Below are positions 7,273 to 16,118 of a DNA stretch of 64,000 nucleotides, one piece after another. Position numbers and translations under genes: made by a program. Origin of the DNA: G963665495 sp963677785 (GTDB lineage Bacteria > Desulfobacterota > Desulfovibrionia > Desulfovibrionales > Desulfovibrionaceae). Positions within the stretch are counted from its first letter, which is position 1. Each line of letters starts with the position of its first letter. The notes under the pieces were generated by a model, which worked only from the letters and a program-made list of their open reading frames with translations, was not told the origin of the DNA and searched no databases. The stretch is from contig CAXXDH010000003.1 in NCBI GenBank assembly GCA_963677785.2, forward strand, positions 4,195,067-4,259,066, read 5' to 3'.

Positions 7273-7557
7273 ATGGATAATCTTATGCGCACTTTTTTTG
7301 TTACGGCTATAATTCTGCCGCTTATACTTTTTTGTGGTGTTCAGTCTTCCATTGCAGGCGATACTTGTGAAACCATTTGCCAGAGTATCAAAAGTACGAA
7401 TGGGGCTTTTAAAAAATCAATAGGTTGTGCTGAATTGTGTCACAATATCGATGTAAATGTCGTCCCGGTTGCTGCAGCGTTATGTAAGAGGTCCATAAAG
7501 AGGGTAAGTGATTATGATTTGTGTACGGAACTGGTTTTGGACCTTTTGTTGCGCTAA
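7273..7557 (+). CDS. Secreted small cysteine-rich protein with twin CX3C motif
   Basis: A 94-aa protein (or 90 aa from the second Met at 7285) with a clear Sec signal peptide: FFVTAIILPLILFCGVQ then SSIAG, cleavage likely before DTCETIC. The mature part has CETIC and CAELC spaced by 15 residues, so C-x3-C-x15-C-x3-C, and two further Cys near the end (ALCK and DLCTEL). This pattern suggests a disulfide-stapled helical hairpin. Not recognised as a known family. The gene is AT-rich relative to the core genes, and no partner gene lies in an operon with it. Confidence 0.6.
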   Translation: MDNLMRTFFVTAIILPLILFCGVQSSIAGDTCETICQSIKSTNGAFKKSIGCAELCHNIDVNVVPVAAALCKRSIKRVSDYDLCTELVLDLLLR

Positions 7558-8334
7558 CCTTCTATATTTTTTACCAACAAAACAAGGTACAGCTGAATTA
7601 ATTATTTCGTATCATTCCTGTAACTAATTCTGTTTACACTGCGTCAAAGTAGTAGATACCTTTGAAATCCAAAAGTTTTGGGGGACTGAGGTATTTGCTT
7701 GCTGAAAAATGGTCTTAGCTGTAACGTTTATTAGTATTTTTATTCTCCCTTGTTTTTCAATTACGCATATGCCATATATTTACTGTTCTTCGACGAAAAC
7801 TGTGGAATTTATCTCCTTCAACTGTAAGGATTTCACCGGGACAGGCGATCCAATGGGATGAAATTCCAATTGGTTGGGCTACTTTTCTTCTTCTTCCGCT
7901 GAGCAGTGGTGCACGCTGATTGATGCAGTCGCTGGGAGAATTTTTGAAGAAGCCATGAAGATGCGAAGTACCTTGAGTTCAAATATATCAACCTACTACC
8001 CATGGATTGAATAAGCTGTCAGGGACTATAATCCCAATTCCACAGAAAACGTCGAAGAGCCGCTTTTTTATGGTGTCTAAATATAGCTGAAAAAACTTTT
8101 TTCTCCCAATGGAATTAAGCTTTTTACAGCATGCGAGGATGCCAGCTTGTGATTTCATTTTGAATGACGGCCGCAGAACTACACCTCTTGGAGTGCATCA
8201 AAATAGATCTGCGGCCAGGATATCATCAAAATAAAGCAATTCGTTGTTTTCTAAATATCCAACATCACCATGATGCATGGGTAATAATGTAGTTTTAAGT
8301 CTGACTACTCACTCAAGTGAATTTTTTAATGTGG
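7558..8334. other. AT-rich gap with no supportable gene
   Basis: About 780 bp without a convincing gene. Two short stretches look degenerate: an open frame 7709-7861 (about 50 codons, hydrophobic start, no ribosome-binding site) and another about 7862-8014 without a start codon that ends in a helix-like EEAMKMRSTLSS segment. An imperfect inverted repeat with GGCCGCAGA/TCTGCGGCC arms lies at about 8168-8217. Probably decayed accessory DNA. Confidence 0.4.
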
Positions 8335-8340
8335 TATAAT
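8335..8340 (+). promoter_or_regulatory. Likely -10 box of the wzz-like gene
   Basis: A perfect TATAAT 31 bp before the ATG at 8372. The -35 region (CTCAAG around 8312) is poor. No clear Shine-Dalgarno precedes the ATG. Confidence 0.45.
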
Positions 8341-8371
8341 AAACAAAAATATTCTCAAAGAATATAAAAGT

Positions 8372-9151
8372 ATGAAAAATATTACATCTGAATCCTCGAA
8401 AGAAATTGCTGGTACAATGTATTATTGTGATAGCTCCGATGTAAACTTATTTCACGCTATCCAACTCCTCTATAAAAATATAAAATTATTATTTATATTT
8501 TTAGCTATCGGCGTTGGTTTATTTTCCATCATTGCATTGTATGGAATTGATGATGAGTATCAAGCTACTGCACGGATTGATATTTCATATCTAGAGCCAG
8601 ATGATGTAACTTTTAAAACATCATATAATAACTTTATTCAAAAACTTAAGAAGGGACTTGTAGACTCTCAGGTTATTAAAACAATTGATAGCACAAAACA
8701 TAGTGCACTAAAAATAAATACAACTGTTGATACTTTTACTTATATTACCGTAAAGGCAAAAGCGCGGAAGTCAGGTGTTGTTATTCCAGCCTTAAAACTA
8801 GCCGCCGCTACAATAGAAAAAGAGCTCAAAAATAACCTCAAGCCACTTCACGAAGATATCATTATTAAGCTCTCCTATTTCGAACAATCACTTAGATTAG
8901 CAGAGGCACATCTTAGGCTACTTGAGCGGATAGAACAAGAATTACAAGAGGCGAAATTAAAGCTGAACAATGATCAAAGCATAAAAGAATCCGGTCCACT
9001 TTTTAATTCAGCTAGTAATCGCCATTTGTATTCTTTCGATGCCTTAATAAGGCTACTTGACTTGAAATTTGCCGCTCAACGCTCAATCGAAGACGTAAAA
9101 TTCAATCTTGCTCTTTTGAAAAAAGGGTCCTTCCGGGTTTGCCGTGGGTAG
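8372..9151 (+). pseudogene. Wzz-like polysaccharide co-polymerase, 5' part, interrupted by ISL3
   Basis: The N-terminal 251 codons encode a chain-length determinant (Wzz/PCP) protein: cytoplasmic tail, first membrane helix about residues 36-58 (IKLLFIFLAIGVGLFSIIAL), a DDEYQATARIDISY motif just outside the membrane, then a long periplasmic helical region. The native frame stops at 9125; the last residues (GSFRVCRG) come from the ISL3 end. Joining 9125 to 10466 restores an uninterrupted 307-aa protein whose C-terminus has the second membrane helix expected for this family. Low GC compared with core genes, as often seen for surface polysaccharide genes. Such proteins set O-antigen or exopolysaccharide chain length. 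Confidence 0.8.
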
Positions 9152-10457
9152 CGTCATAATGTAGGCGATTTCCAGGAGGAGACCGCCGATGAGGGATGTT
9201 GATCTTTACGGGCAGATTTTGGGCGTCAAGAGCCCCTGGTTTGTGGATAAAGTTGATTTAAAAACGTCTGAAGGCCGTGTGGATATTTGGCTCGACCATA
9301 AGAGCAAGGTGCCCTGGACTTGCCCGGAATGCGGCAAGGAGCTGACTTGCCGGGATCATGCGGAAGAAAGGATTTGGCGGCATCTGGATACGTGCCAGTT
9401 CAAAACTTTCATCCATGCAAGAATCCCTCGAGTGGCTTGCCCCGAGCATGGCGTCAAGCAGGTCAATGTCTTTTGGGCTGAACCTGGTTCGCGTTTTACT
9501 CTGCTCATGGAAAGGCTGGTCATTGATGTTCTGACAGAATGCTCGACCATTGAAGGAGCTCGCAAGTTGATGCGAATCTCGTGGGATCAGGCTTGGGGGG
9601 TTATGGAAAGAGCTGTCCGGCGAGGTATGGCACGAAAGGAACAGCGTAAAATCAGCTACATCGGGGTCGATGAGAAGGCTTTCCGAAAAGGACATAGCTA
9701 TATGACCGTCGTCTGCGACCTGCTGCGCGGTACGGTCGAGCATGTTGCCGAGGACCGCAAAAAGACAAGCCTTGAAGAATACTACAAAAAGCTGAATGAC
9801 GAACAGCTCAAGGCAATCAAGGCTGTATCAATGGATATGTGGCCGGCATACTTTCTGGCCACCAAGGAAAACGTACCCGGTGCTGCAGATAAAATCGTAT
9901 TCGACCGTTTCCACATCATGCAGCATGTAGGGGAAGCCGTGGATAAAGTACGCCGCCAGGAACATAAGGCGCTGATGGCTGAAGCAAACGAAATTTTGAA
10001 AGGCAGCAGATACTTGTGGTTATACGCTGAGGAGAACCTCTCGGACTCCCAACGACCGCGCCTGGAGGAACTCAAGGAATCGAATCTGAAGACGGGCAAA
10101 GCCTGGGCCATGAAAGAGAGTCTTCGCGGACTGTGGGACTATCTGTCTGTTGGGTGGGCCAAGCGTTTTCTGAAGAAATGGTGTTCTTGGGCCAAACGCT
10201 CGAAGCTCGAGCCTATGGGCAAAGTGGCGAACATGCTCATGGATCACATGGACAACATCGTGACCTTTTGTCGGCATCGCGTGACAAACGCTGTTGCGGA
10301 GGGGCTGAACAGCAAGATCATGTCCATCAAACGCCGAGCTTGTGGCTACAGCAATAAGGAGCATTTCAAAACAGCGATTTACTTCTTTTGTGGCGGGCTA
10401 AAACTCTACCCGGAGATTAGCAAGACTGGGGCCACCCACTGAGTTTCCGGAAGGACC
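9126..10457 (+). mobile_element. ISL3-family insertion sequence, copy C, with 8-bp target duplication
   Basis: 1332 bp, ends GGTCCTTCCGGGTTTGCC and complement GGTCCTTCCGGAAACTC. The 8 bp GAAAAAAG occurs on both sides (9118-9125 and 10458-10465), a perfect target-site duplication of the length usual for ISL3. Recent, intact insertion. Confidence 0.95.
9189..10442 (+). CDS. ISL3-family transposase (copy C)
   Basis: A 417-aa intact transposase differing from copy A at only a couple of residues (HAR instead of HAK near residue 77, GKA instead of GKS near 306). Same zinc-finger and DDE-domain features. Identity with copy A and the clean target duplication point to recent transposition. Confidence 0.93.
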   Translation: MRDVDLYGQILGVKSPWFVDKVDLKTSEGRVDIWLDHKSKVPWTCPECGKELTCRDHAEERIWRHLDTCQFKTFIHARIPRVACPEHGVKQVNVFWAEPGSRFTLLMERLVIDVLTECSTIEGARKLMRISWDQAWGVMERAVRRGMARKEQRKISYIGVDEKAFRKGHSYMTVVCDLLRGTVEHVAEDRKKTSLEEYYKKLNDEQLKAIKAVSMDMWPAYFLATKENVPGAADKIVFDRFHIMQHVGEAVDKVRRQEHKALMAEANEILKGSRYLWLYAEENLSDSQRPRLEELKESNLKTGKAWAMKESLRGLWDYLSVGWAKRFLKKWCSWAKRSKLEPMGKVANMLMDHMDNIVTFCRHRVTNAVAEGLNSKIMSIKRRACGYSNKEHFKTAIYFFCGGLKLYPEISKTGATH

Positions 10458-10635
10458 GAAAAAAGAAAATTTCCCAGAAAAATTTATGTCATCGAATATC
10501 TCGGATGAATACCGCAATAAGCAAACAACACGAAGAATGCTTTTAGGCTTAGTTGGCATTTTTATGAGTATTGTATTATGGATTCTAGTAGTTCTTGCGT
10601 ATGATTTTATCAAGCGGGCGCTTAAAGCGGATTAA
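10458..10635 (+). pseudogene. 3' part of the wzz-like gene after the ISL3 insertion
   Basis: Starts with the second copy of the target duplication. In the reading frame restored after removal of the IS it encodes ENFPEKFMSSNISDEYRN... and a membrane helix MLLGLVGIFMSIVLWILVVLAYDF, then FIKRALKAD-stop (TAA at 10633). A C-terminal membrane helix with a short cytoplasmic tail is the family hallmark of Wzz. No start codon of its own with a ribosome-binding site. Confidence 0.8.
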
Positions 10636-10782
10636 CATTACAGTTACACTATCCATTCTAATCGGTCGTGACCTCCCTTCCAGTATTAAGACATACGAAT
10701 AAGAGAATTTTCCTGCTAAATTCACCCATAAAGTACTCCTTCTACTTTTTGTATCCGTTGAGACGGACGAGTTCTTTTTTTC
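10636..10782. other. Short gap between wzz and the IS66 nest
   Basis: No gene seen. It ends with seven T and a C directly before the IS66 terminal repeat. Confidence 0.4.
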
Positions 10783-10857
10783 GTAACCGTCAGAACGCCT
10801 CCATCTCCCCCTACTTACGCGGGCATGGCATACTGTATTCCTCAACCAAGGAGTAGG

Positions 10858-11294
10858 GTAAGCGTGCAATCAGCTGCTTCTTCCATTCCCCTCTGATCCA
10901 GGCATAATCCTGCTCCAAAAGGAGTTGGATCATGAGTAAGGAAAAAGAACAGTACTGGCAAGAGCACATCACCGGCTGGCGGGCAAGCGGTCTCAGCCAA
11001 GCTGATTATTGCCTCAAACACGGTATTTCAAAAAGCACTTTTTGGCTTTGGAAACGCAAACTTACGCGCCCAAAAGTAAAACCGCAGCACCAGTGATTGT
11101 CCCGGTGTCACTGGAGCGGATTATCGAAACGCCTTTGCCGAAGCCGATTTGCCTTTATGTCGGTGAATTCCGCCTGGAGATCGAAGCCGGCTTTTGCAAA
11201 CATACCCTTCGAGAACTGCTTTCCGTAATCGGTTCGCGATGTTGACCGTAGAAGTGGATCGGGTTGTTCGGACCACCGAGCGGCATTTTGAAGG
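10858..11294 (+). mobile_element. IS66-family element (subtype c), 5' fragment
   Basis: Begins with GTAAGCGTGCAATCAGC, a canonical IS66 terminal repeat, inserted just upstream of the tnpA position of subtype a. Carries a frameshifted tnpA and is cut on the right by an IS3 element. Confidence 0.7.
10933..11245 (+). pseudogene. tnpA: IS66 TnpA-like protein, frameshifted
   Basis: MSKEKEQYWQEHITGWRASGLSQADYCLKHGISKSTFWLWKRKL is the usual TnpA (IS66 Orf1) helix-turn-helix and matches the intact homologue at 57641. The frame stops at 11096; the remainder (VIVPVSLERI...LRELLSVIGSRC) continues in another frame to 11245. GGAG precedes the ATG. Confidence 0.7.
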
Positions 11295-11310
11295 TGGACA
11301 AATTGACAGA

Positions 11311-12187
11311 TCATGCCGCCTCTGAACGCATTCGAGGAAATAATCCCTCAGGCTTTAGGTCATTTCGATATACCGTCATCGGCTTTTGACCGTCAAAGGC
11401 AAAATGCGGTCGACGGGTATTATAAAATTCGAACCAGCGGGCCAGTTCTTGACGCAGTTCCTTCCCCGTTTCCAGTTCTTTCAGGAAAACGCACTCGTAT
11501 TTTACCGAACGCCACAGACGTTCCACAAACACATTATCCAGCCAGCGGCCCCGGCCATCCATGGAAATGCGTACGCCTGCATCACGCAGGGTTCGCGTGA
11601 ACTCGTAGCTGGTGAACTGTGAGCCCTGATCCGTGTTGAATATTTCAGGAACGCCATAACTGTTGAGCGCTTCATCCAATGCAGCAACGCAAAAATCGAC
11701 ATCCATTGTGTTCGATATCCTCCAGGACAAAACCGTCCGGCTATACCAGTCCATGATGACGACAAGATACAAAAATCCTCGTTTCATGGGGATGTAGGTT
11801 ATGTCTGAACACCAGACCTGGTTCGGACGAACAACCGGGACATTCCGCAGTAAATACGGGTACGCTTTATGCCCCGGATGTGGCTGGCTTGTTCGAGGCT
11901 TCTGGTAAACCGCCATGAGTCCCATCTTACGCATCAGCCGGCGTACGCGTTCCCGGCCTACTTGATATCCCAGATCGTTCAATGGTGCGCATCTGGCGTG
12001 ACCCGAGAAAAGGCGACTCTGTAAAGAGTTCATCGATACGTCGCATCAATTCGAGGTTCAATGCTGATTCTCCACACGGGCGATAGTAATACGTCGACCT
12101 GTGCAGGTGCAAAATGGCGCACTGGCGCCTGACGCTGAGCTTGGGATGTCCGGAATCGACAATCCCTCGCCTTCGCTCGCAGCTCAT
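11311..12187 (-). pseudogene. IS3-family transposase OrfB, frameshifted
   Basis: The N-terminal part in one frame (ATG at 12187, MSCERRRGIVDSGHPKLSVRRQCAILHLHRSTYYYRP, HTH-like) and the catalytic part in another (11311-12033: VWCSDITYIPMKRGF, FNTDQGSQFTS, GRWLDNVFVERLWRSVKYE, i.e. D-D-E). The frame changes near 12000 by an indel. Confidence 0.8.
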
Positions 12188-12471
12188 ATTTTGGCGAAGG
12201 CTTGTTGCAAAAAATCCTTCCCCACCAGCAGTTGCCCAATCTTGGCATGCAGTTCCTTGATCTGGGGCTCGCTATCTTGCTGGTCGGCTTTGGCTTTGCC
12301 TGAAAACGAAGCCACAATGCCTTCTTTGGCCTGCTTTTTTCATTTTGAGATCTGATTAGCATGAACTTCGTACTTGCTGGACAGCTCAGCGAGGGATTGT
12401 TCTCCGGATAAAGCATCAAGAGCAACTTTGGCCTTGAATTCAGCAGAAATTTTTCTTTTTTTCTTGGACAT
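12184..12471 (-). pseudogene. IS3-family OrfA with internal stop codon
   Basis: MSKKKRKISAEFKAKVALDALSGEQSLAELSSKYEVHANQISK then TGA at codon 44 where a Trp (ISKWKKQ) is usual, then KKQAKEGIVASFSG...QIKELHAKIGQLLVGKDFL. Stop overlaps the orfB start (ATGA). One nonsense mutation has inactivated it. Confidence 0.75.
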
Positions 12472-12538
12472 ATTTCCCTCCTCATGGGGAGTTTATGTCC
12501 ACCTGTCCTTGTGGTCCAGATTTTTGAGGCCACTTCTC

Positions 12539-13104
12539 TCAAGGCCGCTCCCAAAAAAGGCAAGACCAAAGTCGGCACGGCTCAGACCGTCTTGAATCTG
12601 ATCCAGAAGCTGTATCACCTCGAAAAGCAGGCTCGTGAGGCAAAGCTGCCGCCCGAAGACATCTACGCCATGCGTCAGGAACGGGTGAAGCCGCTGCTGG
12701 AGAAAATCAAGAAGCTGCTGGTCGAGCGCGAGAAAAGCACACCGCCCAAAAGCCTGCTCGGCAAGGCCATCGGCTATGCCCTGGGCCAGTGGAGCCGAAT
12801 TGAGGCATACCTTTCAGACGGACGGCTGCACCAGGACAACAACGCGGCTGAAAACGCGATCCGTCCGTTTGCCGTGGGCCGTAAAAACTGGCTTTTTTCC
12901 GGTTCGCCAGCGGGCGCAAAAGCCAGCGCGGCCATGTACTCCCTCATTGAAACCGCAAAGGCCGGCGGCCTTACCCCCTACGACTACCTGGTCCGCGTTT
13001 TCGAGCGGTTGCCATATGCGCGTACGCAGGAGGATTTTGAGTCCCTGCTGCCGCGCAATTTTTCAAAGAACTCTCAGACACCGCCCAAAGGCGCCTCCGC
13101 GTAG
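12539..13104 (+). pseudogene. tnpC: IS66 TnpC transposase, C-terminal fragment
   Basis: From KAAPKKGKTKVGTAQ to QTPPKGASA-stop this matches the end of tnpC in copy 2 (59400-59958) and includes the catalytic-Glu region DNNAAENAIRPFAVGRKNWLF. Unlike copy 2 it keeps the correct frame through LEKQAREAKLPPEDIYAMRQE (four A instead of five), which identifies the frameshift in copy 2. Confidence 0.85.
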
Positions 13105-13622
13105 GCCAGCGAAACGAGCAGCCCGGGCTCGCCAAAGAGGCGAAAAATACGGCTCTCCCCAGGACCGCACCAGCGCAGAAAATAGACATCCAGAGCCGCG
13201 AGCCTGGTCGCAAAGGGCTCAGCGTTGTCCCCGTGTACGCGAATCTCGCTCATGACCATGGGGCGCCACTCGTCGTCCCAAAACCACGGGCTCCCGCCTG
13301 CGAGAATTTCCGCAATCAGGGTGCGACGTCGGCAGGACGAAAGGCCTTCACTTCGCGGTAATCCGTCCGCCAAAGCACTCCTGTCCGCGGCTTCGCGAGC
13401 CTCCCCGTACTTCTCTCTATGATGAGAGGCGCTGAAGGTTCTCGCAGAAACACCTGATGCTTCGGCCACTCCAAAAAAAATCGGCCCCACCCCGTACATT
13501 TCCCTGAAATCGGACACAGCCTGCTCGTACCAAGGCTTGTACTGGATTGCCCACCACAACCTGGGCCCGTCCGCCCCCTGCTTGGAATCCGTAGGTAGAT
13601 CGAATAAGGACAGCTGTCGCAT
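13074..13622 (-). pseudogene. Passenger protein of IS66 subtype a, copy 1 (two frameshifts)
   Basis: Convergent to tnpC, overlapping its end by 31 bp, and lying inside the IS66 terminal repeat. Starts MRQLSLFDLPTDSKQG as in copy 2. A 2-bp deletion near 13481 and a 1-bp deletion near 13318, relative to copy 2, move the middle out of frame; start and end are in the ancestral frame. Not recognised as a known family. Confidence 0.55.
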
Positions 13623-13731
13623 ACGAAATTTCTACCCATGTCCGGTTGTCGGCGTAATGGTCAGGCTCGGCAGAAAGCAGCATAGCGTGAAGCGGTTGGG
13701 GATGGGAAGAGGTAGCCGATTCGACGCTTAC

Positions 13732-14446
13732 GGTAAACCTGACTGATGAAGATTCGCGAATTATGCGCAAAATCAACCGTAGCGAATACACGCAATCTTA
13801 CAATGCTCAGGCTGCGGTTGATGCTGATGGCTTGCAGTTAATACTGTACAATCATGTGACAAATTGCGCAGTGGACAGCAACGAGCTTTTGCCTGCGGTC
13901 ATTGGAGTGATCGACAATGTTGAACAGCCTTCGGCGGTGTTGGCTGATGCAGGGTATATCAATCGGGATGCTTGTGAAAAAATTGAAGAATTATGCGTAG
14001 AGCCGTTTGTCGCCCCAAGACGGCAAGAATCGCGAGAGTATGATTTCCGTCCTCCCAAAGAAAAGCCGGAAAAGCCGATTAACGATCCGTATCATAAGGC
14101 GATGCGTGAGAAGCTTGACAACGAGGAAGGCAAGCACCTGTATGCTCTGTGAAAACAAACAGTTGAGCCCGTATTTGGCATCATCAAGCAAGCGCTTGGA
14201 TTTCGCCAGTTTCTCCTACGTGGGCTCAAAAAAGTTTCCACGGAGTGGGAGTTGGTGTGCTTGGCGTATAACGTGAAGAGAGTTTTTGCGTTGAAATGCG
14301 CCTAAAAATGGGGCTGAAGCGCTAAAAAAGGCCCAATTGACTATATTGAAGGCATAAAGGCAAAGACTTCAGCCTTGCTCGACGGTAAAGCCCGGCTCCA
14401 GCAGATATCTGCTTATTGCTGGAGCCGGGTCAAGTTCGACAGGCTG
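13732..14446 (+). mobile_element. IS1182-type element, 3' fragment
   Basis: Carries the transposase C-terminus (13739-14305), with an in-frame TGA at 14150-14152 replacing an Arg codon that is intact in the copy at 29581-31129 (LYALRKQ). Ends with a GGCTCCAGCA hairpin and the terminal CGACAGGCTG at 14446, followed by CTAG. Cut on the left by the IS66 end. Confidence 0.8.
13739..14305 (+). pseudogene. IS1182-type transposase C-terminal fragment
   Basis: LTDEDSRIMRKINRSEYTQSYNAQAAVDADG... with DAGYINRDACEKIEEL and KQTVEPVFGIIKQALGFRQFLLRGL, the DDE transposase core of the IS1182 type. One internal stop (14150). Same protein as the full copy at 29722-31055 with few substitutions. Confidence 0.8.
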
Positions 14447-14459
14447 CTAGATAGTGTAG

Positions 14460-14840
14460 TCACGAGATTTTAGCCCATAACGCGATACACCGAATGTGGA
14501 CTGCAGCAAGAAATGAAGCAGTATTCTTGGCATATCGTGTTGCTATACCCCGCCAACGTTTGAGGTGGAGAAACGCATTTTCCACCAAGTGTCTGAGTTT
14601 ATATAAATATTTGTCATATTCTCGTGGTTCTTTTCTGTTTTTCTTCGAGGGAATGACTGGTTCCATTCCCTGCTTTCGGGACTGTGCAATAATGGCGTCC
14701 GTATCATATGCTCGGTCAGCCAGAAGATATTGTGCGTCAAAGTCTTCAATCAGCTCAATCGCTTTTTTACAATCTGCTGTTGTACCTTGTGTAATAATAG
14801 CCCGGACCGGCATACCATGCGCGTCCACGGCCAAATGCAA
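14460..14840 (-). CDS. IS427-type transposase, second reading frame (copy 1)
   Basis: 126 aa with the second Asp (LLADRAYDTDAIIAQ) and the Glu region (YKLRHLVENAFLHLKRWRGIATRYAKN). Fused to the first frame by -1 frameshifting around AAAAGGGGGC; the internal Met is probably not a real start. Confidence 0.8.
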   Translation of the reverse strand: MHLAVDAHGMPVRAIITQGTTADCKKAIELIEDFDAQYLLADRAYDTDAIIAQSRKQGMEPVIPSKKNRKEPREYDKYLYKLRHLVENAFLHLKRWRGIATRYAKNTASFLAAVHIRCIALWAKIS

Positions 14841-15226
14841 TTTTGTGTTGAGCCCCCTTTTGTGCGGCTCATGTCTTGGTTACCACCTTTGGCCCCTGCT
14901 GCATGTGGATGAACCTTGCAGTGGCTTGCATCAATCATAAGCCACTCATAATCTGGCTCGTCTATCAATATTTCCAGCAACTTTTCCCAGACACCTTTAT
15001 CTCGCCAGCGACTAAACCGTCGATGAGTGTTGCTCCAACCTCCATAGTCCGGGGGGAGATCTCGCCAAGGTGCTCCTGTGCGCATGATCCAAAACACTGC
15101 ATTGATAAATTGCCGATTGTCTTCCGCTATACCGCCCCAAGTTCCTTTTCTTCCAGGTAGATGGGGCTCCAATTTCTCCCAAACTTCATCAGAAATGTCG
15201 TGTCGTCTGTGGACCGGGTTTGACAT
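14750..15226 (-). CDS. IS427-type transposase, first reading frame (copy 1)
   Basis: Starts at the ATG at 15226 (MSNPVHRRHDISDEVWEKLEPHLPGRKG) with GAGG 7 bases upstream. Contains the N-terminal DUF4096-like domain (FINAVFWIMRTGAPWRDLPPDYGGWSNTHRRFSRW) and the first catalytic Asp (WLMIDASHCKVHPHAAGAKGGNQ). The rest of the catalytic domain lies in the -1 frame, as expected for IS elements that make transposase by -1 frameshifting near the A4G5 run. Confidence 0.85.
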   Translation of the reverse strand: MSNPVHRRHDISDEVWEKLEPHLPGRKGTWGGIAEDNRQFINAVFWIMRTGAPWRDLPPDYGGWSNTHRRFSRWRDKGVWEKLLEILIDEPDYEWLMIDASHCKVHPHAAGAKGGNQDMSRTKGGSTQNCIWPWTRMVCRSGLLLHKVQQQIVKKRLS

Positions 15227-15307
15227 GGCGACCTCGCTTGTTTTGTTTGCCAAGCGAAGTATGCCAGAAAATCAAACTCTAGACAATCTCGTGACTACAC
15301 CACCTAG

Positions 15308-15503
15308 GTTCAATTATTATTTTCAGAAAAATCAAATAAAAGGGATCTGCGCAATTCAGCAACTACCATGCCGGATATCTTCTAAAAAGGATGTGAAAAA
15401 TACTCTTTGAGCATCTCCTTACTAGCAGGCTGGCGTCGGGGGCTTTGACCATAGAGGCGGACGATTTAAAGTATCCCATGAACTTTTGCTGAGTTCATTA
15501 CAA
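15308..15503. other. Gap between IS427 copy 1 and the lipoprotein gene
   Basis: No gene recognised. Confidence 0.4.
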
Positions 15504-16118
15504 CTATTGCTCGGGAGCCACGGTTTCAGTGTCGGTGTATTCCATTTCTATCTGGGGAGTATTCCCGGAATCATCCAGCTCAATAACTTCAACTTCCTGT
15601 TGTACGCGGACATCGGCTTGCGGATTGGGGCGAGTGATCAAGATACGCGAGGTAACCGCTCCCAGGCCGGGATAGCTGTTGTACCCCACAAGGCGCCAGC
15701 GGTAGGAGGCCCCGGCTTCAATCAAGCAATAGCGGAGGGCAACGGAATTACGGCCTATTTGCAGCTGCTGATCGCTCAAAGGAAATTCTACCCGCATTTC
15801 CGGATGAAAGGGGCAAGTGGGGCAGTCCGTATCGGTATCGGTTTCGGCAAGCTCCAGGATGATTTTGGAGATATTGTCTTTGTTGCCGGAAAGCTTTGCT
15901 TTGATTTCCAGACAATTATGCGCGATACGCGCTTGTTCGTCCTTAAAATCGTAACGTTCCTGATCGGCATTGGGTTCGGGCCAGCTTTTTTTGCCGCAGC
16001 CGACCAGCCCCAACAAGAGCAGAGCCAGGACCAGGCATATGGCCTTACGCAGGAAACGATTACAAGCTATATCAGCCTTTTGGGGCGCCCCATTTTGCTT
16101 TCCACTCGTAGAGAACAT
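15504..16118 (-). CDS. Putative lipoprotein downstream of mutS
   Basis: A 204-aa protein with a basic N-terminus, hydrophobic helix (AICLVLALLLLGLVGC) and lipobox LVGC, so acylated at Cys and anchored in a membrane after export. The mature part is soluble, with a CPTC pair (TDCPTCPFHPEMRVEF) and a fibronectin-like beta-rich middle. It overlaps the mutS 3' end by 47 bp; no other in-frame ATG lies before the signal sequence. Co-transcription with mutS is likely. Function unknown. Confidence 0.7.
   Translation of the reverse strand: MFSTSGKQNGAPQKADIACNRFLRKAICLVLALLLLGLVGCGKKSWPEPNADQERYDFKDEQARIAHNCLEIKAKLSGNKDNISKIILELAETDTDTDCPTCPFHPEMRVEFPLSDQQLQIGRNSVALRYCLIEAGASYRWRLVGYNSYPGLGAVTSRILITRPNPQADVRVQQEVEVIELDDSGNTPQIEMEYTDTETVAPEQ

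Larger units (their letters stand above)
11295..12518 (-). mobile_element. IS3-family element (second type), decayed
   Basis: Contains orfA and orfB pseudogenes. Both ends begin TGGAC on the outside (11295 and complement of 12518), with partial similarity over about 20 bp. Exact ends are approximate and no target duplication is visible. Confidence 0.6.
10783..13731 (+). mobile_element. IS66-family element (subtype a), copy 1, gutted by nested insertions
   Basis: The left end GTAACCGTCAGAACGCC is identical to that of copy 2 at 57562; the right end, read on the complement, is GTAAGCGTCGAATCGGC. Between them remain only the first 75 bp, the tnpC 3' third (12539-13104) and the passenger gene; the rest was replaced by another IS66 (from 10858) and an IS3 element. 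No target duplication: left flank TTTTTTTC, right flank is IS1182 sequence. Confidence 0.8.
14451..15303 (-). mobile_element. IS5-family (IS427-type) element, copy 1, CTAG duplication
   Basis: 853 bp with inverted ends (G/A)T(A/G)GTGTAGTCACGAGATT. Flanked on both sides by CTAG (14447-14450 and 15304-15307). Near identical to the inverted copy at 32205-33057. Confidence 0.9.

Noticed and set aside
7709..7861. Small hydrophobic protein gene
   Set aside because: About 50 codons, no ribosome-binding site, codon use not convincing; mentioned only in the gap description.
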